Part shown: positions 1 through 7,339 of the stretch, in pieces
Numbering within the stretch: the first letter of the stretch is position 1
Layout of the letters: each line of letters begins with the position of its first letter
Assembly: GCA_035294245.1 (NCBI GenBank)
Contig: DATGLG010000066.1
Span: 1 to 53,963, forward strand
DNA length: 53,963 bases
DNA from: DATGLG01 sp035294245
GTDB lineage: Bacteria > Pseudomonadota > Alphaproteobacteria > JACZXZ01
Reading direction: 5' to 3'
Translations under genes and position numbers: made by a program
The notes under the pieces: generated by a model
Database searches by the model: none
Seen by the model: only the letters and a program-made list of their open reading frames with translations
What the model was told of the DNA's origin: nothing

Positions 1-84
1 ACCTTCGACCAGAAGGGCGACATCACCCATCCCGAATATGTCTGGTTCGTCTGGCACGGCGGCAAATACGCCCAGATGCAGTAG
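1..84 (+). CDS. Branched-chain amino-acid-type ABC substrate-binding protein, C-terminal end (partial)
   Basis: The first 84 bases read in frame from base 1 as 27 codons and a TAG stop. The peptide has the look of the extreme C-terminus of periplasmic-binding-protein type I subunits (LivK/urea-type): an FD-x-KGD turn, a Y-x-W-F-V-W strand and a final GGKY-x-QM. Such proteins capture amino acids, amides or urea in the periplasm for an ABC importer. The start and most of the gene lie outside the window, so the substrate cannot be inferred. A second protein of this family is encoded at 32693-33871. Confidence 0.6.
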   Translation, partial: TFDQKGDITHPEYVWFVWHGGKYAQMQ

Positions 85-120
85 GCTTATCGCTTGCGAT
101 GAGCTGAAGAGGCTTACGTC

Positions 121-180
121 GTCATTCCCGCGCAAGCGGGAATCCAGCAGCCTGGACCCCCGCTTTACGCGGGGGTGACG
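121..180. repeat. Dispersed palindromic intergenic repeat, copy A
   Basis: Two hairpins stand in series: TTCCCGC-GCAA-GCGGGAA at 125-142 and ACCCCCGC-TTTAC-GCGGGGGT at 156-176. The flanking words GTCATTCC, AATCCAG and GGTGACG recur in the other intergenic repeats of this window. It lies between the 3' end of the binding-protein gene and the 3' end of mucR (which converges on it), so it could also end transcription, but there is no T-run. The rest of 84-360 shows no supported gene. Confidence 0.6.
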
Positions 181-360
181 GCTGGAGCCAAGAACAAGTC
201 ACACGTCGTTCCGCGCATCGCGAAATCGGCCCGACGCCACCCGACGCCGGGCCGATCATTTTGCACATCAGGCACGAAAATCGCGCGGAGCGATGGAAGA
301 GCGACGCTCGGCCGCCGCAGCGGCCGTTCGGACGATCTCTCCGCCTCGATGCCGCGCCTC

Positions 361-804
361 TCAGCGGCTGCGGCGACGCCCTTCCGATCCGGCCTTGCGG
401 CCGAGGCCGATTTTCTTCGCGAAGGCCGAGCGCTGCTCGGCGTAATTGGGCGCCACCATCGGATAATCCGGCGCCAAGCCCCACTTCGCGCGATACTCAT
501 CGGGCGTCATATTGTAGGTGGTGCGGAGATGCCGCTTGAGCATCTTCAGCTTCTTGCCGTCCTCGAGGCAGACAATGTAGTCGGGCATCACCGATTTCTT
601 GATCGGCACGGCGGGCCTCAACGCATCCTGCCGCGTCTCGCCGCGGCCGCCATTCAGCGCGTCGAGCGAGCCGAACACCGAATGGATCACATCGGAAAGC
701 TGCGCCGGCGGAAGCAGATTGTTGCCGACGTAAGCGGAGACGACCTCGGCCGTCATTCGCAACATCATGCCCCGATCGATTTTCTCGCTATTGTCCCCGT
801 TCAT
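361..804 (-). CDS. mucR: MucR/Ros-family transcriptional regulator with altered zinc site
   Basis: 147 residues, the usual length for MucR/Ros proteins, which bind AT-rich DNA and silence or control exopolysaccharide, motility, cell-cycle and symbiosis genes in alphaproteobacteria. The helical N-terminal oligomerisation half (about 10-50) and the C-terminal core with CLEDG, LKRHLRT-x-YNMTPDEYR and WGLAPDYPMVAPNYA are all present. In Ros the zinc ligands are C-x2-C and two His. Here they are C79, D82, H92 and T96, so one Cys is Asp and the last His is Thr. MucR-like proteins that fold without zinc are known. The AT-rich upstream region (805-1012) fits autoregulation. Start chosen at the family N-terminus. 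Confidence 0.9.
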   Translation of the reverse strand: MNGDNSEKIDRGMMLRMTAEVVSAYVGNNLLPPAQLSDVIHSVFGSLDALNGGRGETRQDALRPAVPIKKSVMPDYIVCLEDGKKLKMLKRHLRTTYNMTPDEYRAKWGLAPDYPMVAPNYAEQRSAFAKKIGLGRKAGSEGRRRSR

Positions 805-830
805 CGCCCGAACCTTTTAATTTTATGAAA

Positions 831-851
831 ATGCAAGGGGATTCGTTGCAT
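831..851. promoter_or_regulatory. Small inverted repeat in the AT-rich mucR upstream region
   Basis: ATGCAA at 831-836 is repeated in inverse as TTGCAT at 846-851 with 9 bases between. It sits about 30 bp upstream of the mucR start codon, within a stretch (815-1012) much richer in A+T and TpA steps than its surroundings, the sort of DNA MucR proteins bind. A role as mucR operator is inference. Confidence 0.3.
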
Positions 852-966
852 ATTCTTTTCTAGAAGTCAATTGGCGCTTGTGAAAACTCTCAGTAATTAA
901 TTCTTGCCGAAGGCGATCAGAATTGTCCTTCCGGTGAAACCGGCAGTAATGACGCGTAAAGCTTCA

Positions 967-1012
967 CAATTATTAGTTAAAACCGACGGGCAGGCGTCGG
1001 ATTAACTTATTG
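967..1012. other. Long imperfect palindrome upstream of the rpiB transcription unit
   Basis: CCGACG (983-988) pairs with CGTCGG (995-1000). Outside it AGTTAA (975-980) pairs with TTAACT (1002-1007), and CAAT (967-970) with ATTG (1009-1012), with small bulges. This makes a cruciform or RNA hairpin of about 46 nt between the divergent mucR and uORF-rpiB. There is no T-run on the + side, so it is not a classical terminator. A protein-binding site or 5'-UTR structure is possible. Confidence 0.4.
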
Positions 1013-1081
1013 TCGCTGCGGCCCGATCCCGGGCGGCGCGGCCCGTCCCCGGGACGTCGGCCGCCTCGGGATTGGAGGGCA

Positions 1082-1156
1082 ATGCGAGAGCTAGTGGCAG
1101 GCTGGTACGCCTTCCCGACATATGGTACGTTCCCGGCCCCTCAGTTCTTGACGTGA
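1082..1156 (+). CDS. Putative 24-residue leader peptide (uORF) upstream of rpiB
   Basis: An ATG at 1082 is preceded by TTGGAGGGCA, one of the best Shine-Dalgarno sequences in the window, and opens a 24-codon frame ending in TGA at 1154-1156. The peptide starts MRELVAGWYAF and ends FPAPQFLT; six of its 24 residues are aromatic and three are proline. It stops six bases before the rpiB ATG, and rpiB has no recognisable ribosome binding site of its own. This is the expected layout for translational coupling or a leader-peptide control. No homologue is recognised. Coding status is inferred only from the Shine-Dalgarno sequence and its position. Confidence 0.45.
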   Translation: MRELVAGWYAFPTYGTFPAPQFLT

Positions 1157-1162
1157 CGACCC

Positions 1163-1597
1163 ATGCCCGCCGAGACCATCGCGATCGCCGCCGACCATGC
1201 GGGCTTTGCGCTCAAATCGGTGCTCGCTGGCGAGCTCGAGCGGCTGGGCTACGGCGTTCTGGATCTCGGAACTCATTCGGCCGACAGCGTCGACTACCCC
1301 GATTTCGCCCAGGCGGTGGCGAAGGCGATCGAGGCGGGAACGTCGAGGCGGGGCGTGCTGATTTGCGGAAGCGGGATCGGGGTCTGCATCGCCGCCAACC
1401 GCTTCCGCGCGGTCCGGGCCGCGCTCTGCCATGACATGGCCTCGGCCGCGCTTGCGCGCCGTCATAATGACGCCAACGTCCTTGCTCTCGGCGCGCGGCT
1501 GATCGGCGAGGACGTCGCCAAGGATTGCCTGCGCGCCTTCCTCGAGACCGAGTTCGAAGGCGGTCGGCACGCGCGACGCGTGGCGAAGATGTCGTAA
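1163..1597 (+). CDS. rpiB: Ribose-5-phosphate isomerase B
   Basis: 144 residues, typical for RpiB, which interconverts ribose 5-phosphate and ribulose 5-phosphate in the cytoplasmic pentose phosphate pathway. Visible motifs are the N-terminal AADHAGF, the DLGTHS and VDYPDFA segments, the active-site loop ICGSGIG with C68, and the RHNDANVLALG segment. It is followed after 76 bases by glyA, the usual alphaproteobacterial order. The ATG at 1163 lacks a Shine-Dalgarno sequence (upstream TTGACGTGACGACCC), so initiation may depend on the uORF ending at 1156. Related sugar-phosphate isomerases (LacA/B type) share the fold, but the neighbourhood favours RpiB. Confidence 0.93.
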   Translation: MPAETIAIAADHAGFALKSVLAGELERLGYGVLDLGTHSADSVDYPDFAQAVAKAIEAGTSRRGVLICGSGIGVCIAANRFRAVRAALCHDMASAALARRHNDANVLALGARLIGEDVAKDCLRAFLETEFEGGRHARRVAKMS

Positions 1598-1608
1598 GGG
1601 ATGCGAAT

Positions 1609-1627
1609 GCGCGCAGCGAAAGCGCGC
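1609..1627. other. GC hairpin between rpiB and glyA
   Basis: GCGCGC at 1609-1614 and 1622-1627 can pair around a 7-base loop in the 76-bp rpiB-glyA gap. No T-run follows, so it may be an RNA processing or attenuating structure rather than a terminator. Confidence 0.25.
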
Positions 1628-1673
1628 GGTTTGAGCGGCGCGAAGGCGCCGTGGTTGGAAGGGAGCCGTTGCC

Positions 1674-2984
1674 ATGACGACAAGCAGCGCTGCGCTCGAG
1701 CGCGAGCTCGACCATTTCTTCTCCGCCGATCTCGCCGAGGCTGATCCCGAGGTCGCCGCGGCCGTTCGCGGTGAACTCGAGCGCCAGCGCCATCAAATCG
1801 AGCTCATCGCCTCCGAGAACATCGTCTCGCGAGCCGTGCTCGAGGCGCAGGGCTCGGTGCTCACCAATAAATATGCCGAGGGCTATCCGGGGCGCCGCTA
1901 TTACGGCGGTTGCGAGCACGTCGACGTCGTGGAGGAGCTGGCGATCGCGCGCGCGAAGAAGCTCTTCGGTTGCGCCTTCGCCAATGTCCAGCCCCATTCG
2001 GGGGCTCAGGCGAACGCCGCGGTCTTCATGGCCCTCATGAAGCCAGGCGACACTTTCCTCGGGCTGTCCCTCGCCGCCGGCGGCCATCTCACCCATGGCG
2101 CTGCACCCAATCTCTCGGGCAAATGGTTCAATGCCGTGCAATACGGGGTGCGGCGCGAGGATGCCCTCGTCGACTTCGCCGAAGTCGAGCGCCTCGCGGC
2201 TCAGCATCGGCCCAAGCTGATCGTCGCCGGCGGCTCGGCCTATCCGCGCGTGCTCGATTTCGCCCGCTTTCGCAAGATCGCCGACAGCGTCGGCGCCTAT
2301 TTCATGGTCGACATGGCGCATTTCGCCGGGCTCGTCGCCGGCGGGGTGCATCCCAGTCCGCTGCCCCATGCGCATGTGGTGACCACCACCACCCACAAGA
2401 CTCTGCGCGGAACGCGCGGCGGCATGATCCTCGCGAACGACGAGGAGCTTGGCAAGAAGATCAACTCGGCCATCTTTCCCGGCACCCAGGGCGGCCCGCT
2501 CATGCATGCCATCGCGGGCAAGGCCGTGGCGCTGGGGGAGGCGCTCAAGCCCTCCTTCAAGGCCTATGCGCGCCAGGTCGTCGACAACGCGAAGGCGCTT
2601 GCCGCGACTCTCGTCGCGCGCGGCTACGACATCGTCACGGGGGGCACCGACACCCATCTCATGCTCGTGGATCTGCGCTCCAAGGGCTTGACCGGCAAGG
2701 CGGCCGCCGAGAGCCTCGAGCGCGCCGCCATCACCTGCAACAAGAACGGCGTGCCATTCGACCCCGAGAAGCCCACCATCACCTCGGGCATCCGCCTCGG
2801 CACGCCCGCCTCCACAACGCGCGGCTTCGGCGTCGCCGAGTTCCGCCAGGTGGGCGAGATGATCGCCGATGTGCTCGACGGCCTTGCCGCGCGGGCCAAT
2901 GACAACAACGCGAACGAGACCGCCGTCGCGGCGCGGGTTGCGGAGCTGTGCCGCCGGTTTCCGATCTACACCAATCTGCCATGA
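1674..2984 (+). CDS. glyA: Serine hydroxymethyltransferase
   Basis: 436 residues, normal for GlyA, the PLP enzyme that converts serine and tetrahydrofolate into glycine and 5,10-methylene-THF. Diagnostic segments include LIASENIVS, NKYAEGYPGRRYYGGCE, QPHSGAQAN, VDMAHFAGL and TTTTHKTLRG with the PLP lysine K242, then FPGTQGGP. The ATG at 1674 follows a GGAAGGGAG Shine-Dalgarno sequence. It is followed by nrdR, then the rib genes, as in most Rhizobiales, placing one-carbon supply beside nucleotide and flavin synthesis. Nothing unusual is seen apart from a slightly variant middle strand (KLIVAGGSAYPR), still typical of the alphaproteobacterial branch. Confidence 0.97.
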   Translation: MTTSSAALERELDHFFSADLAEADPEVAAAVRGELERQRHQIELIASENIVSRAVLEAQGSVLTNKYAEGYPGRRYYGGCEHVDVVEELAIARAKKLFGCAFANVQPHSGAQANAAVFMALMKPGDTFLGLSLAAGGHLTHGAAPNLSGKWFNAVQYGVRREDALVDFAEVERLAAQHRPKLIVAGGSAYPRVLDFARFRKIADSVGAYFMVDMAHFAGLVAGGVHPSPLPHAHVVTTTTHKTLRGTRGGMILANDEELGKKINSAIFPGTQGGPLMHAIAGKAVALGEALKPSFKAYARQVVDNAKALAATLVARGYDIVTGGTDTHLMLVDLRSKGLTGKAAAESLERAAITCNKNGVPFDPEKPTITSGIRLGTPASTTRGFGVAEFRQVGEMIADVLDGLAARANDNNANETAVAARVAELCRRFPIYTNLP

Positions 2985-3046
2985 CCGCTTGATCCAAGAA
3001 CGAGCAAAACACGGCGACAAGGACCAGTGACTGAGGGGGAGGGGCG

Positions 3047-3505
3047 ATGCGCTGTCCGTTCTGTGGCCACGAGGATACGCAGGTCAAGGATTCCCGGCCG
3101 ACCGAGGACAACGCGGCGATCCGGCGTCGCCGCTATTGCCCGGCCTGCGGCTCGCGCTTTACGACCTTCGAGCGCGTGCAGTTGCGCGAGCTCATGGTGG
3201 TGAAGAAGAACGGGCAGCGTGCGCAATTCGATCGCGACAAGCTCGCCCGCTCGATCCAGATCGCCTGTCGCAAGCGGCCGGTCGATCCCGAGCGCATCGA
3301 GCGCATCGTCAACGGCATCGTGCGGCGGCTGGAGAGCTCGGGCGAGAGCGACATCCGTTCCGAGACGATCGGCGAGATGGTGATGGACGCGCTGCGCGGA
3401 CTCGATCCCGTTGCCTATGTCCGCTTCGCCTCGGTCTATCGCAATTTCCGGGAGGCGAAGGACTTCGAGAGCTTCGTCGAGCAGCTGAGTGGCGAAGTCG
3501 AGTGA
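3047..3505 (+). CDS. nrdR: Transcriptional repressor NrdR
   Basis: 152 residues, standard size. The N-terminal zinc ribbon has CPFCG at the start and CPACGSRF about 28 residues later. The ATP-cone domain follows (VVKKNGQRAQFDRDKL to the C-terminal VYRNF-x-EAKDFE-x-F). NrdR senses dNTP/ATP balance and represses ribonucleotide reductase genes by binding paired NrdR boxes. The ATG has a strong GAGGGGGAGGGG Shine-Dalgarno sequence. The 3' end overlaps the GTG start of ribD by 17 bases, so the two genes are probably translationally coupled, a common arrangement. Confidence 0.97.
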   Translation: MRCPFCGHEDTQVKDSRPTEDNAAIRRRRYCPACGSRFTTFERVQLRELMVVKKNGQRAQFDRDKLARSIQIACRKRPVDPERIERIVNGIVRRLESSGESDIRSETIGEMVMDALRGLDPVAYVRFASVYRNFREAKDFESFVEQLSGEVE

Positions 3506-4604
3506 CAATGCCGACCGGCGCCATATGGAGGCGGCGCTGGGTTTGGCCCGGCGCGGCCTGGGCCGGGTATGGCCGAATCCCGCCGTCGGCTGCGTGCTGG
3601 TGCGGGACGGGCGCGTCGTGGGTCGCGGCTGGACCCGGCCCGGCGGGCGGCCCCACGCCGAGACCGAGGCCCTAGGGCGGGCGGGGGGCGCGTCGCGCGG
3701 CGCCACGGCCTATGTGAGCCTCGAGCCCTGCAGCCATCACGGACAGACCCCGCCTTGCGCGGACGCGCTCATCGCCGCCGGGATCGCCCGCGCCGTGGTG
3801 GCCGTCGAGGACCCGGATCCGCGCGTCTCGGGGCGCGGCGTCGCGCGGCTGGAGCGGGCCGGGGTCCCGGTGACACTGGGCGTCTGCCGCGACGAGGCCG
3901 CGGCGCTCAATGCCGGGTTCTTCCTGCGCATCCGGGAAGGCCGGCCCCTCGTCACCTGGAAGACGGCGACGAGCCTTGACGGCAAGATCGCCACCCATAT
4001 CGGCGAGAGCCAGTGGATCACCGGCGAGGATGCGCGGGCGCGGGCGCATCTCCTTCGCGCCAATCATGACGCCATCGCCATCGGTGTCGGCACGGCGGTC
4101 GCCGACGATCCGCAGCTCACCTGCCGGCTGCCGGGGCTGGAGGAGGCTTCGCCCGTGCGGGTGGTGATCGACGGGCGCCTGCGCCTCCCCTTGACGAGCC
4201 GCCTCGTCGCCATGGCCGGAAGCGTGCCGACCTGGTTCATCACCCGCAATGATGCGCCCGAGGAGCGGCGCGCGATGCTGCGCGACGCCGGCGTCGAGGT
4301 CATCCCGGTCGGGCCCGGCGAGGGCGACCGGCCCCATCTCGGGGAAGCCCTGCGCGCCCTCGGCGCCCGCGGCATCACGCGCCTTCTCCTCGAGGGCGGC
4401 AGCCAGCTCGCGGCCGCCTTCCTGCGCGACGGCTGCGTCGATCGCATCGCCTGGTTCCGCGGGCCCTATGTTTTCGGCGGCGACGGCCTTCCCGCCGCGG
4501 CGGGATTCGGCGTGGAGCATATCGCGCGGTCCCCCGCCTTCGCACGCGTCGCCATCACCACCTGCGGCGTCGACACGCTGGAAACCTTCGCGCGGCGACC
4601 TTAG
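3489..4604 (+). CDS. ribD: Bifunctional diaminohydroxyphosphoribosylaminopyrimidine deaminase / 5-amino-6-(5-phosphoribosylamino)uracil reductase
   Basis: 371 residues from a GTG at 3489; an ATG at 3525 is the alternative start. The N-terminal deaminase domain shows the zinc site H56-A-E58, C81 (EPCSHHG) and C90 (PPC). The reductase domain follows from about residue 150 (TWKTATSLDGKIAT, SQWITGE-x-AR, LLLEGG). The protein catalyses the second and third steps of riboflavin synthesis in the cytoplasm. It overlaps nrdR and lies 9 bases before ribE. Confidence 0.96.
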   Translation: MAKSSDNADRRHMEAALGLARRGLGRVWPNPAVGCVLVRDGRVVGRGWTRPGGRPHAETEALGRAGGASRGATAYVSLEPCSHHGQTPPCADALIAAGIARAVVAVEDPDPRVSGRGVARLERAGVPVTLGVCRDEAAALNAGFFLRIREGRPLVTWKTATSLDGKIATHIGESQWITGEDARARAHLLRANHDAIAIGVGTAVADDPQLTCRLPGLEEASPVRVVIDGRLRLPLTSRLVAMAGSVPTWFITRNDAPEERRAMLRDAGVEVIPVGPGEGDRPHLGEALRALGARGITRLLLEGGSQLAAAFLRDGCVDRIAWFRGPYVFGGDGLPAAAGFGVEHIARSPAFARVAITTCGVDTLETFARRP

Positions 4605-4613
4605 TCTACGGCC

Positions 4614-5207
4614 ATGTTCACGGGCATCATCACGGATCTCGGCCGCCTACGGTCGGTCGAGCGGGCTTCGAGCGGAGATACCCGCTTCGTCCTCGCGACG
4701 AATTACGATACCGAGCGGATCGCGCTGGGCGCCTCGATTGCCTGCTCGGGCGCATGCCTGACGGTGGTTGAGCGCGGGCCCGGCTGGTTCGCCGCCGAAG
4801 CCTCGGCGGAGACCTTGAGCTGCACCACGCTCGGGGGCTGGCGGCCGGGCCGCGCCGTCAATCTCGAGCAGTCTCTTAGGCTCGGCGACGAGCTCGGCGG
4901 GCATCTGGTGAGCGGGCATGTGGACGGTGTGGCGCGCCTCGATCGCATTGAGCCCGAAGGCGGCAGCCTGCGCTTCACCGTCGCAGCGCCACCCGAGCTC
5001 GCGCGCTTCGTCGCCGCCAAGGGATCGGTGGCCCTCGACGGCGTGTCGCTCACCGTGAACGAGGTGGACGGCGCGCGCTTCGGCGTCAACATCATCGATC
5101 ACACGCGCCGCGCCACCAGCTTCGGCGAGGCGAAGCCGGGCGATCCTCTCAATATGGAGATCGATCTTCTGGCCCGCTACGTGGCGCGGCTGATGGCGGG
5201 GAGCTGA
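4614..5207 (+). CDS. ribE: Riboflavin synthase, alpha subunit
   Basis: 197 residues starting with the invariant MFTGIIT. Two tandem lumazine-binding barrels are visible: the first ends near residue 95 (VNLEQSLRLGDELGGHLVSGHVDG), the second carries SVALDGVSLTVNEV and NIIDHTRR. The enzyme dismutates two 6,7-dimethyl-8-ribityllumazine molecules into riboflavin and the pyrimidine precursor, forming a trimer. Encoded tightly between ribD (9-bp gap) and the ribB-type gene (3-bp gap), so it is part of the rib operon. Confidence 0.96.
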   Translation: MFTGIITDLGRLRSVERASSGDTRFVLATNYDTERIALGASIACSGACLTVVERGPGWFAAEASAETLSCTTLGGWRPGRAVNLEQSLRLGDELGGHLVSGHVDGVARLDRIEPEGGSLRFTVAAPPELARFVAAKGSVALDGVSLTVNEVDGARFGVNIIDHTRRATSFGEAKPGDPLNMEIDLLARYVARLMAGS

Positions 5208-5210
5208 GCG

Positions 5211-6329
5211 GTGTCCGACACGAAATTCCTCTCGTCGATCGAGGAGATCATCAACGAGTGCCGCAACGGCCGCATGTTCATCCTCGTTGACGATGAGAGC
5301 CGGGAGAACGAGGGCGACCTCGTGATCCCGGCCCAGATGGCGACGCCCGACGCCATCAACTTCATGGCGAAATACGGGCGGGGCCTCATCTGCCTCGCCC
5401 TCACCCGCGAGCGCGTGGAGCAGCTCGGCCTGCCGCTCATGCCCCAGCATCACGGCTCGCGCCATCAGACGGCCTTCACCGTCTCGATCGAGGCGCGCAC
5501 CGGGGTCACCACGGGGATCTCCGCGCCGGATCGCGCCCGCACCATCTCGGTGGCGATCGATCCGAGCTCGGGCAAAGACAACATCGTCACGCCGGGGCAC
5601 ATCTTTCCGCTTGCCGCGCGCGACGGGGGCACGCTGGTGCGCGCGGGCCACACGGAAGCGGCCGTGGATCTCGCGCGCCTCGCCGGGCTCAACCCCTCCG
5701 GGGTGATCTGCGAGATCATGAACGACGACGGCACCATGGCGCGCATGCCGGACCTCGTCAAATTCGCCCAGTTCCACGGCCTCAAGATCGGCAAGATCGC
5801 CGATCTCATCGCCTATCGCTTGCGCTACGACCGCATCGTCCAGCGTAAAGTGGAGACCGTCATCAAGAGCCGCTATGGCGGCGAGTTCCGCATGATCGTC
5901 TATGTGAACAAGATCGCCTATGCGGAGCATGTGGCGCTGGTGAAGGGCGATGTGGGAGACGACGGCCCCATTCTCGTGCGCATGCACGCCCTCGACGTGC
6001 TGCACGACGTGCTCGGCGAGCGCAGCCCCGGCCGTGGCGGCGAGCTCGAGAATTCCATGCGCCTCATCGCGAAGGCCGGGCGCGGCGTGGTGGTCCTGAT
6101 CCGCGAGCCGCGCGCCACGAGCCTCTCCGATCTCGTCACCGAGCGGCTTTCCGGCAGCGGCTCGGTGACGACGGGGCTGCGGGACTATGGTGTTGGCGCC
6201 CAGATTTTGCTCGACCTCGGGGTGAGGGATATGATCCTGTTGTCCAACACGCGGCGCACCATCGTCGGGCTCGAGGGCTACGGGCTGGCGGTGACGGAGC
6301 AGCGCCCGATCCCGCACATCGAGGGCTGA
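5211..6329 (+). CDS. ribB: 3,4-dihydroxy-2-butanone 4-phosphate synthase with degenerate GTP cyclohydrolase II-like domain (RibBX type)
   Basis: 372 residues from a GTG. The N-terminal 200 residues form a complete RibB domain: DDESRENEGDL, the HHGSRHQTAFTVSIEA region, GHIFPLAARDGG and GHTEAAVDLARLAG. It makes the four-carbon unit of riboflavin from ribulose 5-phosphate. The C-terminal half has the outline of GTP cyclohydrolase II, but the zinc cysteines (C-x10-C-x-C in E. coli RibA) are absent: the equivalent stretch is MHALDVLHDVLGERSPGRGG, and the half contains no Cys. It is therefore expected to lack cyclohydrolase activity, and a separate ribA is needed elsewhere. It abuts ribH directly. 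Confidence 0.93.
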   Translation: MSDTKFLSSIEEIINECRNGRMFILVDDESRENEGDLVIPAQMATPDAINFMAKYGRGLICLALTRERVEQLGLPLMPQHHGSRHQTAFTVSIEARTGVTTGISAPDRARTISVAIDPSSGKDNIVTPGHIFPLAARDGGTLVRAGHTEAAVDLARLAGLNPSGVICEIMNDDGTMARMPDLVKFAQFHGLKIGKIADLIAYRLRYDRIVQRKVETVIKSRYGGEFRMIVYVNKIAYAEHVALVKGDVGDDGPILVRMHALDVLHDVLGERSPGRGGELENSMRLIAKAGRGVVVLIREPRATSLSDLVTERLSGSGSVTTGLRDYGVGAQILLDLGVRDMILLSNTRRTIVGLEGYGLAVTEQRPIPHIEG

Positions 6330-6794
6330 ATGGCCGAGGCACCTCATATCATGATCGTGGAGGCGCGCTTCTACGAGGACCTCGCGGACGAGCTTGTGCG
6401 CGGCGCCACGCTCGAGCTGGAGAAGGCGGGCGCGAGCTGGGAGCGTTTCGCCGTGCCCGGCGCCTTCGAGCTTCCCGCGGCGATCAAGATCGCCATCCGC
6501 TCGCGCGATTTCTATAGCGGGCGCAAGCGGTTCAGCGGCTTCGTGGCGCTTGGCTGCGTGATCCGCGGCGAGACCAGCCATTACGATATCGTGTGCAGCG
6601 AAGCCGCCCGCGGCCTCCAGAGCCTCGCGATCGAGTACACCTTGGCGCTCGGCTTCGGCCTGCTCACGGTCGAGAGCCGTGAGCAGGCCTGGGCGCGCGC
6701 GGCGGTCTCTGGCGGGAACAAGGGAGCCGATGCGGCGCGCGCCTGCCTGGCGATGCTGGCGCTCAAGCGCGATTTCCACCTCTATCCGCGCTGA
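6330..6794 (+). CDS. ribH: 6,7-dimethyl-8-ribityllumazine synthase
   Basis: 154 residues, normal length. Motifs are VPGAFELPAAIKIA, the loop GCVIRGETSHYD with H84, and the final EQAWARA-x-x-GGNKG-x-DAA. It condenses the RibB and RibD products into the lumazine substrate of riboflavin synthase and assembles as pentamer or icosahedral shell. The ATG directly follows the ribB stop codon (TGAATG), and nusB begins 6 bases after its end, so translation of the three is likely coupled. Confidence 0.96.
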   Translation: MAEAPHIMIVEARFYEDLADELVRGATLELEKAGASWERFAVPGAFELPAAIKIAIRSRDFYSGRKRFSGFVALGCVIRGETSHYDIVCSEAARGLQSLAIEYTLALGFGLLTVESREQAWARAAVSGGNKGADAARACLAMLALKRDFHLYPR

Positions 6795-6799
6795 CGAAA

Positions 6800-7339
6800 A
6801 TGCCGGAGAAATCGGAGCGGGAGAGGACACGACGCGGCGGCTCGGGCGCATCCAAGCTGAGCTCGGCGCGGCTCGCCGCCGTGCAGGCCGCCTATCAGAT
6901 GGACATGACCGGCGCGGGCGCCGAGACCGTTCTCGGGGAGTTCCTCGTGCAGCGCCCCGGCGTACTGCTGGACGAAGGCGGGCAGGTGACGGAGGCCGAT
7001 CGCGGCCTCTTCGCCGAATTGGTCCGCGGCATCGCGCGCGAGCGCGCGGCGCTCGACGGCATGATCGCCTCGTGCCTGCCGCGCGACTGGCCGCTCGAGC
7101 GCATCGAGAGGGTGATGGCCGCGGCTCTCCGCGGCGGCGCCTATGAGCTCATGCACCGCCCTAGCGTGCCCGCACGCGTCGTGGTCAGCGAATATGTCGA
7201 CGTCGCCCATGCCTTCCTTGGCGACCGCGAGGTCGGCATGGTCAACGGCGTGCTCGATCACCTCGCGCGCGTGGTGCGCGAAGCCGAGATGGAGGAAGAG
7301 GGTGGCGGGCGAGGATCAGGGCCGCGGCCGGCCCGGTGA
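6800..7339 (+). CDS. nusB: Transcription antitermination protein NusB
   Basis: 179 residues with the all-helical NusB pattern: SSARLAAVQAAYQMD near the N-terminus, the ER-x-x-ALD-x-MI segment and the C-terminal VV-x-EYVDVAHAFLGDREVGMVNGVLD signature. NusB binds boxA RNA with S10 (NusE) for rRNA antitermination. The ribH-nusB-thiL order is widely conserved. The 3' end overlaps thiL by 38 bases. The charged N-terminal tail of about 15 residues is slightly longer than in E. coli. Confidence 0.95.
   Translation: MPEKSERERTRRGGSGASKLSSARLAAVQAAYQMDMTGAGAETVLGEFLVQRPGVLLDEGGQVTEADRGLFAELVRGIARERAALDGMIASCLPRDWPLERIERVMAAALRGGAYELMHRPSVPARVVVSEYVDVAHAFLGDREVGMVNGVLDHLARVVREAEMEEEGGGRGSGPRPAR

Noticed and set aside
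3489..7339. FMN riboswitch controlling the riboflavin genes
   Set aside because: ribD overlaps nrdR and no leader region exists; the other rib genes have gaps of 0-9 bases.
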